DNA from: Tolypocladium sp. Sup5 PDA-1
Taxonomy: Eukaryota; Ascomycota; Sordariomycetes; Hypocreales; Ophiocordycipitaceae
Assembly (NCBI GenBank): GCA_000750105.3
Contig: JPHH03000001.1
Location: 1,240,001-1,304,000, forward strand
Direction: 5' to 3'
Length of the DNA stretch: 64,000 nucleotides
The position numbers and the translations under genes were made by a program. Below the pieces are notes generated by a model. It saw only the letters and a program-made list of their open reading frames with translations. It did not search any database and was not told where the DNA came from. Positions 1-10,256 of the stretch are shown here, piece by piece; positions within the stretch are counted from its first letter, which is position 1, and each line of letters begins with the position of its first letter.

Positions 1-428
1 GCCCATCCACCAGTGTGACGATGCCTCAGCTTTTGGCCAGGGCCCAAGACCAAGATAGGGGCTTGGACTGAGCGGCTACGATCATTGGAGCCAACGTGCA
101 AGCAATGAACGCCTTCTTCGACCCTTACGATACACTTGATTAGACCATTCCGACTAATATCTACAGTGCATGAGACTGGGACCATGAAAGGAATGGGCGT
201 CTGGCCTCGTTGAATCCGAGACGACGGGGAGAACATCACAATGCCTCGTTGCAAAACACAAAACGTCATCAAAACACCGCCTACATCGCCATTTTGTCTA
301 TCCTTCCCGGTTACCAGCCATTAACTCCCCCAGACACCCCTCTCAAGCAGCATCCCCAGCTAATTCCGCCGGCGGCATAGGCAAGTACTCGTTCCTCTGC
401 GCCAGGACGATCCACCGCATCGCATTCA
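1..428. other. Gene-free left edge
   Basis: No open reading frame with fungal coding character was recognised. The stretch lies beyond the stop of the minus-strand acidic-protein gene and probably holds its 3' untranslated region. No repeat or RNA gene was seen. Confidence 0.5.
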
Positions 429-1045
429 TCAGATTCCCCTGGTGGTGGTGGTGGTGGCGATGGCGGGCGTCTCGACGTGCGCGTTGGATGGTGCAGCTGG
501 GTTGAAGAGGGCGGCAAAGGACGCAGTGATGTCGTCGCTGCGTTTCGTCTTCTTCCACGGGTGCTCCTCATCAGCCGCGTCCTCATCCCTCTTGCGCCTC
601 GTTCCCGCCAGGGTAGCAGGGGCCGCGGGGACCTCGTCTTCCGGCCACTGGTACTCGCCCAAGTCCGACTCCATGTCTTCATCTTACAACGAGTCCTCGG
701 AATCATGGAAGTCGGACTCCGGGTACTCGTCCAAGTCGAACTCGCCGTACCCAGCGTAGCCCTGGTCCTGGTACTCTCCCGCAGGGAGGTATCCCTCCTC
801 TGCAAACCCGCCGAGTAGAAACGGGTCCTCATCGAGGAGCCCTGCGTCACCATCCTTGGAGCCCGGGGTGTGGTTCCCTCGGTCGTCTCCTCGCCGTCGT
901 CTCCATCGCTTGGTGCGTCTCCCATCCCGCCTGAGGCGTTGGACTCTTCGGTCTCGTCGTGGTAGGGGAGGTTGGCAAACGGGGAGACTTGTGAGACGTC
1001 TTTGTCGGCTGCGTCAATATCGCTGCAGGATGAAAACGTTAGCAC
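429..1045 (-). pseudogene. Acidic hypothetical protein, two reading-frame lesions
   Basis: Two minus-strand blocks read like one acidic, low-complexity protein but are not in one frame. The upstream block has a D/E/S/G-rich start. The downstream block is rich in Asp, Glu and Tyr and ends with a basic KKTKR patch and a Thr/Arg tail. They join only if one base is restored in the C4 run (G4 on the + strand, 866-869). A further TAA at 684-686 sits inside otherwise continuous acidic coding sequence. Upstream, a good intron (donor GTAAGT at 1121, CTGCAG acceptor at 1023, internal GCTAAC branch site) joins a stretch without an ATG, so the 5' exon is probably untranslated and translation would start at an internal ATG. 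I do not recognise the family. Either the gene is decaying or the two lesions are sequence errors. Confidence 0.4.
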
Positions 1046-1121
1046 CCTGGAGATACCCGAAGCGTGTACATGAAGGGTGGATGAAGGGTCGGGGCCGTGA
1101 AGTTCAGGTGGATTGACTTAC

Positions 1122-1759
1122 CTTGCTCGCTGCGGGGTGGTAGTTATCTGTGCAGAGTGAATGATGTGGTTGCTTGAAGTAAGTGGTTGTCAGCAGTCTG
1201 CGGGCGAGTAGCAAGAGTCGTTCGATGGGATTGTTGCCGTAAGTCAAGGTGATCTCGAGCTGAGCTGTTGGAAACGAAAAGACTCGACCCCAGGTAGAGC
1301 TCTTGTTGAAAAAGCTCCCTTAAACAGTTGTCCCGGGTGGTGCTCGAGCTCTAATGATTGCCGGGCCGTATTCATTGCGAAGCTTTAGCGATTATTGAGC
1401 CGTAGTGATTGTAGATGTAGCGACAATGGGCAAGTAGGGCGGTAATATGTAATGTGTCGGACAACAGGAATATGAAGAGTGGGCTCGCGGCGAAGAAGAG
1501 CGCACAACTCTGCCCCAAGGGGGGATTTGTCGAGGTAGAAGCAGAAGAGGAGGTCTTTTCACTTGGGAGGTTCTTTTATAATACCTGGAAGAAAATACAT
1601 CGGGGCAGTGCATCTGTCCCAGAGACCAAGGTGAATGCTCGCGATTAACAAATAGCACCCCCCCAACAGTACTGACAACTCGCAAGAAATACAACCAGGC
1701 CCGAGATATCACAGGTGTCCACCACGCCCGTTGAGTCCGTTTAATGGCCTTGTATCCAT
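1122..1759. other. Upstream region of the acidic gene
   Basis: Contains the probable non-coding 5' exon just upstream of the GTAAGT donor at 1121, and then sequence with no supported gene. The open frames here lack codon bias or similarity. Confidence 0.4.
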
Positions 1760-2404
1760 CTACTGCCCTGACCCCGACGCTGGCGCTGGCGCTGTCGACC
1801 CCGTCCCCGTCCCCGTACTCAACGCAGCCGCCCCATGGCAAGGACAAATCCCGAAACAAGCACACGACGAACCAGCCATGCCCGCACCAGTCCACCTCGC
1901 CATCCTCTCCAAGTTCTGGCCCAGCGCGTAGCTCGTCCGTCCCTGCGCCTCCGCCGTTGCCTCCAGCCTGATCACCCTCGTCATCAGACCGCGCATACCG
2001 TCGATCAGGCCTCCAATCTTCCTACTATGCCTCGCCGCCAAGCTGTCCGCGTCCGCCAGCTGGCACTTCATCAGACCCGTCCGGTGGTCCAGCGTGTGGA
2101 ACCGGTCGTCCACGATGTCGCGCAGCGTGGAGAGCCTCGTTCCCATGTGGGTGATGGCCCCTGCTGTGTCCTCTGTCGGATCTACGGCGTACAGGTTGCC
2201 CTGGTCGGAGAACGGCGCCTGTGTCGTGTTCGCGAGGTCCTCCTCCCGAACTGGCTTCTTGTCGTCGCCCTCGCGTCCGTCTGGTGACTTGCCATCTCTC
2301 TTTCTCTTCGCGGCCGTTTCTTCCATGTGCTCCATTTTGACCTTGTCCGGCTCTCTCGAGGAGCTGATGGGTCCGGTGTTGTGGGTGGCGTCCTTGGGAG
2401 GCAT
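1760..2404 (-). CDS. Hypothetical protein, coiled-coil-like middle
   Basis: Single-exon frame of 214 residues from the first in-frame ATG at 2404 (MPPKDATHN). The frame is open further upstream but only through non-ATG codons. The N-terminal third is charged and probably disordered, with KRKRD and DDKKP patches that could act as a nuclear signal. The middle, about residues 85-180, has regularly spaced Leu, Ile and Met residues and looks helical or coiled-coil. The last 30 residues are Gly/Thr/Ser/Pro/Ala-rich low complexity with a few cysteines. No known domain was recognised. A TATA-like box lies 73 bp upstream of the chosen ATG, which supports this start over longer versions. Confidence 0.5.
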   Translation of the reverse strand: MPPKDATHNTGPISSSREPDKVKMEHMEETAAKRKRDGKSPDGREGDDKKPVREEDLANTTQAPFSDQGNLYAVDPTEDTAGAITHMGTRLSTLRDIVDDRFHTLDHRTGLMKCQLADADSLAARHSRKIGGLIDGMRGLMTRVIRLEATAEAQGRTSYALGQNLERMARWTGAGMAGSSCACFGICPCHGAAALSTGTGTGSTAPAPASGSGQ

Positions 2405-2476
2405 GTTGACAAGGGGCAGAGTGTCTCTGGTGTCTACATTGTCAACTTTTTCGTCCACCACTGAACACTTTGCCCC

Positions 2477-2484
2477 TATATATA
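2477..2484 (-). promoter_or_regulatory. TATA-like box
   Basis: TATATATA about 73 bp upstream of the chosen ATG of the 214-residue hypothetical gene. A perfect, well-placed TATA element is uncommon in this window. Function is inferred from position only. Confidence 0.4.
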
Positions 2485-2822
2485 CCTCTTCCTCAGCTCA
2501 ATTCACTGTTGATTCCCAGCATCTGATTCACGTAGAGGAAGTGAATGAAAGACGGGCGGCACGTTGCCGGCGACAAAGATTTCACCAAGGAGGAATCAAA
2601 CAAACATCAAGCACACACGCCGGTCATCACCCAATGAAACGACTTGTTGCGAGATTGACTTGTCAATTTACTCGAACACTATCCCATAAACCCAACTGGC
2701 AGCACGCACACGCGGCCACAGTCTCTAGAACACCGAAACAAAGCAAAAAAAAGCAAACCAGCCAGAGCCGAGAAAGCTCCTCACTTCCTACAAACGGCAT
2801 TTCCGTTGGCAGTCGCAACTAT

Positions 2823-4933
2823 TCAAACATCGTCCTCGAGGAACTTGTACGCAAACTTGAAGTCTGCCTTTCGTCGGTTCATCCTAGACGCCGTTAGCAT
2901 GCTTGGCCTAGACACGTGATACGGCAGGGAGGGACGAACCATGTGCTCTCGTAGTCAAAGAACCGATACGTGCCCTGCTCAAACTCCTCAGTGATGTTCT
3001 TGGGCTCCTCGTGGCGCTGGAACCACGTCTGGTACTGCTTGTGGAACCGCCAGCTCTGGTCCTTGAGCGCCTTGGCCGCCAGGTACTGCTGCGCCGTGTT
3101 CTGCTTGTAGTAAAAGACATAGAACAGCGTGTCTGGGTCAATGCGCGTGTAGAGCCGGGGGTCGTCAAAGATGGGCAGCGGTTCTCGCGGGAAGCCGGAT
3201 CCCGTTTGCGGCATGGGCACGTCGGGTCGGTATGTCCGCGGCACTTCGGAGTCGTGGCTCTCGGGACAGCTGGCCTGGCTGGCCGTCATCATCCGCAGCG
3301 TCGATTGCGCCGACGGGGGCGGCGGCCGCTTCTTGGACGTCTCGTATGTGTCGACCAGGTCTTGCAGTGATGCGGGCAGGTGGTAGGTGCACTCTTCCTC
3401 GGGCTCCTCCACAATGGGCTTGATGCCGTTTGTGGCGCCGTTCGTTTGGGATGCTGGACACCAGAAGGTTAGCATGGTGCAAGGTGTGCCAACGATACTG
3501 GGCGCCATCTTACCACTTGGAGTCTCTGAAGGCTCAGGCATGACAGGTTGCTTGCCGGCAGCCTTGGACTTTTTGGAAGGCCGCGTACTTGAGGGCTCCG
3601 GCTCGCTGGGGGGGGGAACAGGTGCGGGCTGCTTGGGCTCTGCTTGCGGCGGTGCGGCGGGCTGTAAAGGTTGCACCGAGGTGAGGGCGGGTGAGCTCGT
3701 GGCACTTGCCCTGGACTGCACCGAGGGCAACGGTGATATGCCTACGCTTGCGGCACAGGGTGGCGGCGGCAAGGGTGCGATGCCGACGTTGTTCTTGTCG
3801 CTGGCGGCGGCGGCAGCGGCTGCGGATGCGTACTTCAGGCCTTCTCCCGCGGGTCTCGTCGGTACGGAAGCCGGCTTCATCACAGGCCCGCTTGTGCTCC
3901 CGTTGCTTATCGCCGACAGGGGCGTGTGTAACGTGGCCAACGCGGGCAGCGGCGACTTGGCTTGTACTGAGGCCTTCCGGCCACCAGCAGCAGCGACAGC
4001 AGCGACAGCAGCAGGCGCAGCAGGCGCAGCAGCATCCGGCTCCTTTGGCGCTTTCCTCGACACCGGTTTCGCCACTGGTGGCTCCGGCTCCCCTGGCAGA
4101 TCGTCCTGCACGGATTGGGTGTCTTGCGACGAGCTCTTCTCGTTGTCCATGTTCATGCCAAACACGCCTTCGTCGTCTTCCAGGGCCAGGTCGTTGTACA
4201 TCTCCTCGTCCTCCATGTAGTCCTCGTTCATGCCGTCCGACACGTAGTACCGAATCGTCTCCTCCAGGTCGTTGACTTGCTCGGTCTCGACGCCGCCATT
4301 CTCGAGTGACCGACGAATCAGCTCCAGCTTGCCCTGATGCCACTTGTGCTGCTCGATTATCCGTTCAATCTCGGCCATCCGGTCCACCTTTGACCCTTGG
4401 TTCTTGCCCTTCTTCATGGTCGCCTGTATGGACTCGCCCTCAGCTTCCAGGGCCTCGATCTGCTGTTCCAACTCGTCGACCATGCTACTCAGGAACTCGC
4501 CGGCCTCCACCTTGGCCTGCTCCTTGGGGTCGAGCTTCGCAGCGGCTGATAGTCCTTCCTTGGAGTACGCTTTCGTCTTCATGGCCTTCTCTACGGCCTT
4601 GAATTTTTCCATTTGCTAGGCGGGCATCTCTGGTCAGCGCACCACCACGGGGGACGGAAAGAAGGGAGGGCCACACACCGTCTCTATCAGCTTGCGGTGC
4701 TCCAGTAAAGGAGCCTTGTCCTTGATGTCGTTGCTGGCGGCCCATGTCTTGATCTGGTCGCGCAACCGTTGCAGCTTCTTGATCTCGCGCTTCAGGTTGT
4801 CTTCCAGCTTCTCCTTCTGGGCGGGGTTATTGGACTGCTCAATCTTCTCGTAGATGGCCTCGAACTCGGCGACGCCCTCGGCCACCTTCTTGAAGCACTT
4901 GTCCACTTCTTGTGCCAGTTTCCTTGCCGCCAT
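2823..4933 (-). CDS. NOT3: CCR4-NOT complex subunit NOT3/NOT5
   Basis: A subunit of the CCR4-NOT complex, which deadenylates mRNA and regulates transcription and decay. Four exons: 4679-4933, 3514-4615, 2940-3453 and 2823-2883, totalling 643 residues. Residues 1 to about 230 form the Not3-type coiled-coil domain (starts MAARKLAQEVDKCF, then QMEKFKAVEKAMKTKAYSKEG). A long Pro/Ala/Ser-rich linker follows. The C-terminal NOT box occupies roughly the last 120 residues (PLPIFDDPRLY, LAAKALKDQSWRFHKQYQTW, YRFFDYESTW) and ends in a basic/aromatic tail typical of the family. Introns: 4616-4678, 3454-3513 (exactly 60 nt, so unspliced it would stay in frame) and 2884-2939 with a weak GTTCGT donor. The last intron is essential: without it the protein loses the conserved C-terminus. 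Strong family match. Confidence 0.93.
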
Positions 4934-5933
4934 TGCGTCGGTGTGTGCGCGGGAGCTTCCAGGCCCCGCGGATTCTGCTGCGCCTCGGGGGGTTGTTTAT
5001 CGCCAGCAAAGGGTGCCCTGGCAAGTTCGCTCAGCGGTGTGTGGTCGTCCCCGGTCTGGTTGACAGGAAACGCACTCGTTCGAGGGTCGTCGAGGTTACG
5101 GGTCTGGGTGGGCGAGCGCGCGCGCGTCGCGTCTGCGGTCGAGGATCTATGCCGCACGATGGGAGAGCCACGGGCCTCGTCTGGAGGCCAATTCGGGAGT
5201 CGGGGCGTCGATGGGACGTTTGGTGAAGCAAGCGAAAGCAGGAGGTTTGCGGGAGGGTGGACGTGCGAGATGGAAGTTGATGCCAGCAAAAGTCACTGGG
5301 CCGCGATTGGCTAGCACGTGGCAGGTATCTGCGATTCACCGCAGTTAGGCGCCAGCTGTTATTTCATCACTGCAGCAGCACCACAGGCCCCGGAGGCCGT
5401 CAGCAGTGAATAAAAGTGCGGTCTACAGTGCTACTCATGCCAGTAATGAGAATAGCCCTTTTCACTGACTCACAGTATGCCGTTGTGGGCTCGTTGCTAC
5501 GCCTTCGTGAACGATGCTGCTATCGCAGAGTACCTCTGCCGGCATCAGTCGCTGATAGGCAGAGACGTACCCGTCTCTCACATGACATCGTGTCTGCCAG
5601 CCAGGTGGCTGCAATTGGCACAGAATTTCGGGTCTGGCTCTAGTGCTAGTTGGCGCTGGTGGCTTGGGTGGTTAATCAACTTAATCCGATGAGGCTCGAT
5701 TCTCACATCTGAGGCTCTGAGCAGCCAGCACGCAATTATACTTCGTACTTCGTACATTTGCTTCATCTGCAGGTAGGTCCAGGCGTATAGGTCGAGGGTT
5801 GGTCGCTGTGCTTCCGGGAGTTGTCGGCGCATCGGCCGTTGTCCCGTTCACTGCTTGTGCTCCATCGGCCTCGGTTTGGAACACGGCGTGAACATTACGA
5901 ACAATAGCCCGTCGAGGGCGCTTGTTTTTCAAG
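4934..5933. other. Divergent upstream region, NOT3 / DTD1
   Basis: One kilobase between two start codons facing apart. No TATA box was seen near NOT3. It contains two overlapping copies of TACTTCGTAC (5739-5755), part of a motif recurrent in this window, and a CG-alternating run near 5115-5135. Confidence 0.5.
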
Positions 5934-6660
5934 ATGAAGGGTAGGCTGCAGTTGCTCTCCCCAATTACACCATCTACTTCTAACGACTCGCTACAGCCAT
6001 CATCCAGCGTGTCCTGTCGGCGTCGGTGACGGTGGACAAGGAGGTCATCTCATCCATTGGACGCGGCGTGCTCGTCTTCGCGGCCGTCGCGCCCGGCGAC
6101 ACGGAAAAGGAAATCAACTCAATCGCCTCCAAGGTCCTCAAGATGAAACTTTGGGATGACGAGGCGGGCGGAAGGGTAACGTGGTGTCCTGTCCTCCGCG
6201 TTCGCAGGCGGCACTGACGGTGACTGACGCGGGCACGGAGAAGTAGTGGAAGAAGAGCGTCACCGACATCGGTGGGGAGGTGCTGTGCGGTATGTCCCAT
6301 TCACTTGGACTTGTTTGCGTCGCCTTTATATTGTACCGCCTGACTGATCACTTCCCGACAGTGTCTCAGTTCACGCTGTTGGCGAGGACGAAAAAGGGGA
6401 CCAAGCCCGATTTCCACGGCGCCATGAACCCGGAGGAGGCCAGCCGCCTGTATCACTACTTTGTGCAGAAGGTCAAGGACGGCTACGCGGCGGAGCGCGT
6501 CCAGGACGGCAGGTTCCAGGCCATGATGGAGGTTGCGCTGGTGAACGACGGGCCGGTGAGTTGCAGCTGTCCTCGAGTCCGTGCCGCATCTCACTGACAG
6601 CGGCGCCAGGTCACTCTCGAGCTTCAGGCCGGGACCAACAAGGCTGCGGAGGAGACGTGA
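5934..6660 (+). CDS. dtd1: D-aminoacyl-tRNA deacylase (DTD)
   Basis: Hydrolyses D-amino acids (and Gly) wrongly attached to tRNA, a cytosolic proofreading enzyme. Five exons: 5934-5940, 5997-6175, 6247-6289, 6362-6555 and 6610-6660, giving 157 residues, normal for the family. The first exon is only seven bases (ATG AAG G). Seen in the protein: the start KAIIQRVLSASVTVD, then EINSIASKVLKMKLWDD, the catalytic VSQFTLLA motif (SQ) and the NDGPVTLEL motif (NxGPVT). The last intron splits that second motif between Pro and Val. Every join keeps frame. Start chosen because MKAIIQRV is the family N-terminus. It shares a divergent upstream region with NOT3. Confidence 0.92.
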
Positions 6661-7982
6661 GGCGGGCAGGCAAGGCGTACGAAGAAGCGCGGGCGCGAGC
6701 ACGAGAGCACGAGGCTTCCGGGGCGTCGGGTTGCGCGGCTGGCATGTGCGCTGTCCGTGTTGTTTCGCTCGACGGTCCTGAGCCGCAACGCACCAGTGGC
6801 GCTTCACCCAGTTTGCCAGCAAACGGAGGATCCGGCTACGTCATACGGGTAGAGCAGCGTACCGGACACGGTGGTGACACGGGTGGGCAACCGGCTGGGG
6901 TGGTTCACGCATTATGACGGGCGTTGGAAGGGATGCAGCTAGACTTGACGCCGGGTACCGAGTAGATGTGACCAGTCAGCTTTCATATAGATTGTTGTAC
7001 GCTATTAAGTACCCTCCTCTTTTCGGGCTTGCTCTCGTCTTGTCCCGAGTCTGAAGGCTGCTGGTGAAGCATGGGCTCGTGAGCAAGTGACCTAATACCG
7101 CATGAAGCTATTCGTACGATATGGTATCATTGGCATGAGCAGCAGCCAGTCGAGCAATCAACGGCCAGAAATCTGCAATGAGGAAGCTCATGAATCACAC
7201 GCACGTGGAGGCGCAACCCATTCGAGGTGCAAGTTCGCAACCCTTCCGAGCCGCTTCGGCCAATACTGGGTCAGTACAGCTCCCGCACGTGGTGATGCCG
7301 TATCCTACATGCCAGTGACTAGCGAGGCTGATGAATGACGCAGACGGTCGAAGTCGTCGGCTCTCAACGTGTTGGCAACTGGGCTATTAGTTGTTACTGT
7401 ACTTCGTACGGAATACCTGTGAGTGTCACTGTGCAGCGTCGGTCCACCAGCGGCAGGGCAGCTAGAAACTTCCACAACCCCACCACAGGCTTCCACAGCT
7501 CTCCGAGCTAGACAGGTAGGTGCCTCTCTCTTGCCCTTTCGGATTCTCGTGCCAACTACGGCTCTTCTTTGTTCCCGACGTCTGATAAACTTCTCACGTT
7601 ATCCAGTCCCGCGCCGGCCACTCTCTTCCCTCTTTTCTCACGCTACGAGACGGATCGGAAGTTCGGAACCCGCGCACGAGTCGAGCGCACGCCCCCTGCA
7701 TCACTGCATCCGTTGTTGCCTCTTTTCCCGCGACCTTCCAGCGTCCAGTCAGCTCAGCCCTCGATACCCCGCATCGAATCGCATCGCAGCTCGCCAAGCC
7801 TCGTGTGCGACGCCTTGCGAGCCAACGCAGCTTACGGCCTCACCTACTCAGCTTACGACACCCAATCCGACGACCGAAGCACGCCAGATCGGTCCCTCGC
7901 GGCGTCTATATCTTCTCTGTCTCGCCACGGCAAGACGGCTTCAGAAGTCCCCCCTCGTCAACACCCCACCACAGACCTCACA
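6661..7982. other. Spacer with the cpr6 promoter
   Basis: DTD 3' end, then the upstream region of the cyclophilin gene. No supported gene. It holds GTACTTCGTAC at 7399-7409. The pyrimidine-rich stretch at about 7500-7980 is typical of a fungal 5' leader. Confidence 0.5.
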
Positions 7983-9202
7983 ATGGCGGCCCAGACACGC
8001 CCCCGCGTCTTCTTCGACATCACCATTGGCGGCAAGGCGGCCGGCCGAGTCACGATGGAGCTCTACTCGGACCTCGTGCCCAAGACGGCCGAGAACTTCC
8101 GCTGCCTCTGCACCGGCGAGAAGGGCATGGGCAAGGCGGGGAAGCCGCTGCACTACAAGGGCTCCATCTTCCACCGTGTGATTAAACAATTCATGATCCA
8201 GGTAGGCGGCATGGATCTGCGATGAAGGGACGCCGCGACTGACAAGGCATAGGGTGGTGACTTTACGGCTGGGGACGGCACCGGCGGCGAGTCCATCTAT
8301 GGCGCCAAGTTTGAGGACGAGGCGTTTCCCAAGAAGCACGAGCGGCCGTTTCTGCTCTCCATGGCCAATGCCGGACCCAGTAAGCTGCCTTGAATCGAGA
8401 TTCGTACCTCACGAAAGTACAGATTTGCTGACAGTTTGCAGACACCAATGGCTCCCAGTTCTTCGTCACCACCGTCGCCACGCCCCACCTCGACGGCAAG
8501 CACGTCGTCTTTGGCGAGGTGCTCAACGGCAAGTCGATCGTCCGCCAGATCGAGAACCTCCAGACCCAGTCCGGCGACAAGCCCGCCAAGGACGTTATCA
8601 TTGCCGACTGCGGCGAGCTCACGGGGGACGCCGCCCTCGCGGCCGATGTCAAGCAGCCGGACGCTATGGGCGACCCGCACGAGGACTTCCCCGAGGACTG
8701 CAACGGGCCGCTCGACGCCAAGAAGATCCTCAAGATAGCCACGGACTGCAAGGACTTTGGCAACAAGGCCTTCAAGGCCGGTAACCTCAGCGTGGGGCTC
8801 GAAAAGTACGAAAAGGGCCTGCGGTACCTGAACGAGGACCCGGACCTCGACGACGAGCCGCCCGCCACCAAGCAGAGCCTCGACGCCCTGCGATTCTCCC
8901 TCAACAACAACTCGGCCCTCCTCAGCAACAAGCTCGAATCCTGGGACGAGGCCACCCGCTTCGCGACGTCGGCCATTGCTGTCGTCGGCACCTCGGACGC
9001 GGACCGCGCCAAGGCCTATTTCCGCCGTGGCTATGCCAGCGTGCGGGCCAAGGACGAGGAGGGCGCGCTCAAGGACCTCGAGGAGGCGCACCGCCTGGCC
9101 CCCAACGACGGCGTCGTCGCCAACGAGCTCAGCTCGGTCAAGACCAAGGCGGCAGCGCGAGCGGCCAAGGAGAAGGCGGCCTACAAGAAGTTCTTTTCTT
9201 AA
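7983..9202 (+). CDS. cpr6: Cyclophilin 40-type peptidyl-prolyl isomerase
   Basis: Peptidyl-prolyl cis-trans isomerase and Hsp90 co-chaperone of the Cyp40/Cpr6 family. Three exons: 7983-8201, 8253-8379 and 8442-9202, 368 residues, the usual length. Residues about 9-175 are the cyclophilin domain with family motifs VFFDITIGGK, FHRVIKQFMIQ GGDFT (split by intron 1), SMANAGPNTNGSQFF (split by intron 2) and HVVFGEV. Residues about 210-345 are three TPR repeats (for example GNKAFKAGNLSVGLEKYEKGL, AKAYFRRGYASV), which in this family bind the Hsp90 MEEVD tail. The protein ends in an Ala/Lys-rich tail, KAAYKKFFS. An 18-bp tandem duplication covers the stop codon. Confidence 0.95.
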
Positions 9203-9224
9203 AGGGAGTTCTTTTCTTAAAGGG
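9189..9224 (+). repeat. 18-bp tandem duplication over the cpr6 stop
   Basis: Two perfect head-to-tail copies of AGTTCTTTTCTTAAAGGG, at 9189-9206 and 9207-9224. The first copy holds the last codons and TAA of cpr6. Because the copy contains the stop, the protein is unchanged. Confidence 0.9.
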
Positions 9225-9487
9225 AGGGCGGGACGTGTATTTTGACATGTAAACGACGGCATAGCGACGAGGTGCATTTGGCGGAGAACGATGGAGTGTC
9301 TTTCATCTAGAGGGGCGAAGCAGAAAAGTCGTGGCATAGGGCCGTGATGTTACGATACACGGCACGAGACTTATTCCCAAAGCGGTTTATTGAGGACGCA
9401 CGACATGATCCAATCCTCCTGGTCGCCGGCAGTGCCGTCGTGACCTGTATCCCTGCAGTATTGATTGTACCCTTGGAATGAACTCTC

Positions 9488-10020
9488 CTATATTGGCAGT
9501 CCTGCGCCCCTTTCCATCAGGACCCGTGCCGTGTCGACAAAGTGCGTGCCGGACGGGTACCCTTCGTGCCAGTGCATGAACAGCAGGTCACGGGGCGTGT
9601 ACTCCCCTTGTAGCAAGAAGGCCTGGCAATGTGCTTCCACATGGCCTCACAGTCTTCCTCTGAGATGGTAGCGTGCGCGCCGCGATCAAAGAAGTAGTCT
9701 ATGCCGTCGATGGGGCAGAGCGTCTCGCCATATTCTCCTGACTCGTCGTGGGCAAAGGAGCGCAGGGAGGCGAGGTAGTGCATCAAAGGCGAAGCGGCGT
9801 GCGTGAGGCCCCACGAAACGCCGTCCAGGGCGGTCGGGCAGAGGGCGTTGATGTTGGCGCCATGGCGAGGACACGGCCACGCGTGTTCCCCTGCCGAGGC
9901 AGCACAGCAGATTCCGTTGATGCCTGACTTTCCTTCCAACGACAAAGACTGGTGCAACAGTGGTATATTGTTTCCTATCCTCGCTCGCTCGTCCATCAAA
10001 ATACAGTAGCAATTCAACAA
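9488..10020 (-). pseudogene. Ankyrin-repeat-like gene remnant
   Basis: The minus strand carries a protein-like stretch whose parts lie in different frames. One segment reads INGICCAASAGEHA and then HGANINA, close to the ankyrin-repeat pattern AA-GH---L---GANIN, followed by a region with YFFDRGAHATISEEDCE. After about 9620 the sensible reading moves by one base to a segment ending DTARVLMERGAGLPI and a stop at 9488. There is no intron that would make the switch. No convincing N-terminus is present. Interpreted as a decayed ankyrin-type gene. A real gene with a sequence error is the alternative. Confidence 0.4.
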
Positions 10021-10256
10021 AGGAAGCTTTTAGCAACTCCGTGCCTGGCCCAAGCCGGCCCAGCTCCTCGGTCAGACGGCCGCCCGCTCTATCTCTTTTT
10101 CTATCCAAGCCCAATGCAAAGGCCCCTCCAGCCCGGATAGCTCCCAAGATGCAAGACTGCTGGTATCGGAAGAAAATGTATAGAGCCAAGTTCGTCGGCG
10201 TAAAGAACCCAGCGGCAAGCCCTTGACAGCGGGCGATGAGGCATCCTGAGAGAGCA

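Noticed and set aside
3387..4220. 277-codon plus-strand frame
   Set aside because: Antisense of the low-complexity linker of NOT3.
8297..9337. 346-codon minus-strand frame
   Set aside because: Antisense of cpr6, Leu/Arg/Val-rich with no family motifs.
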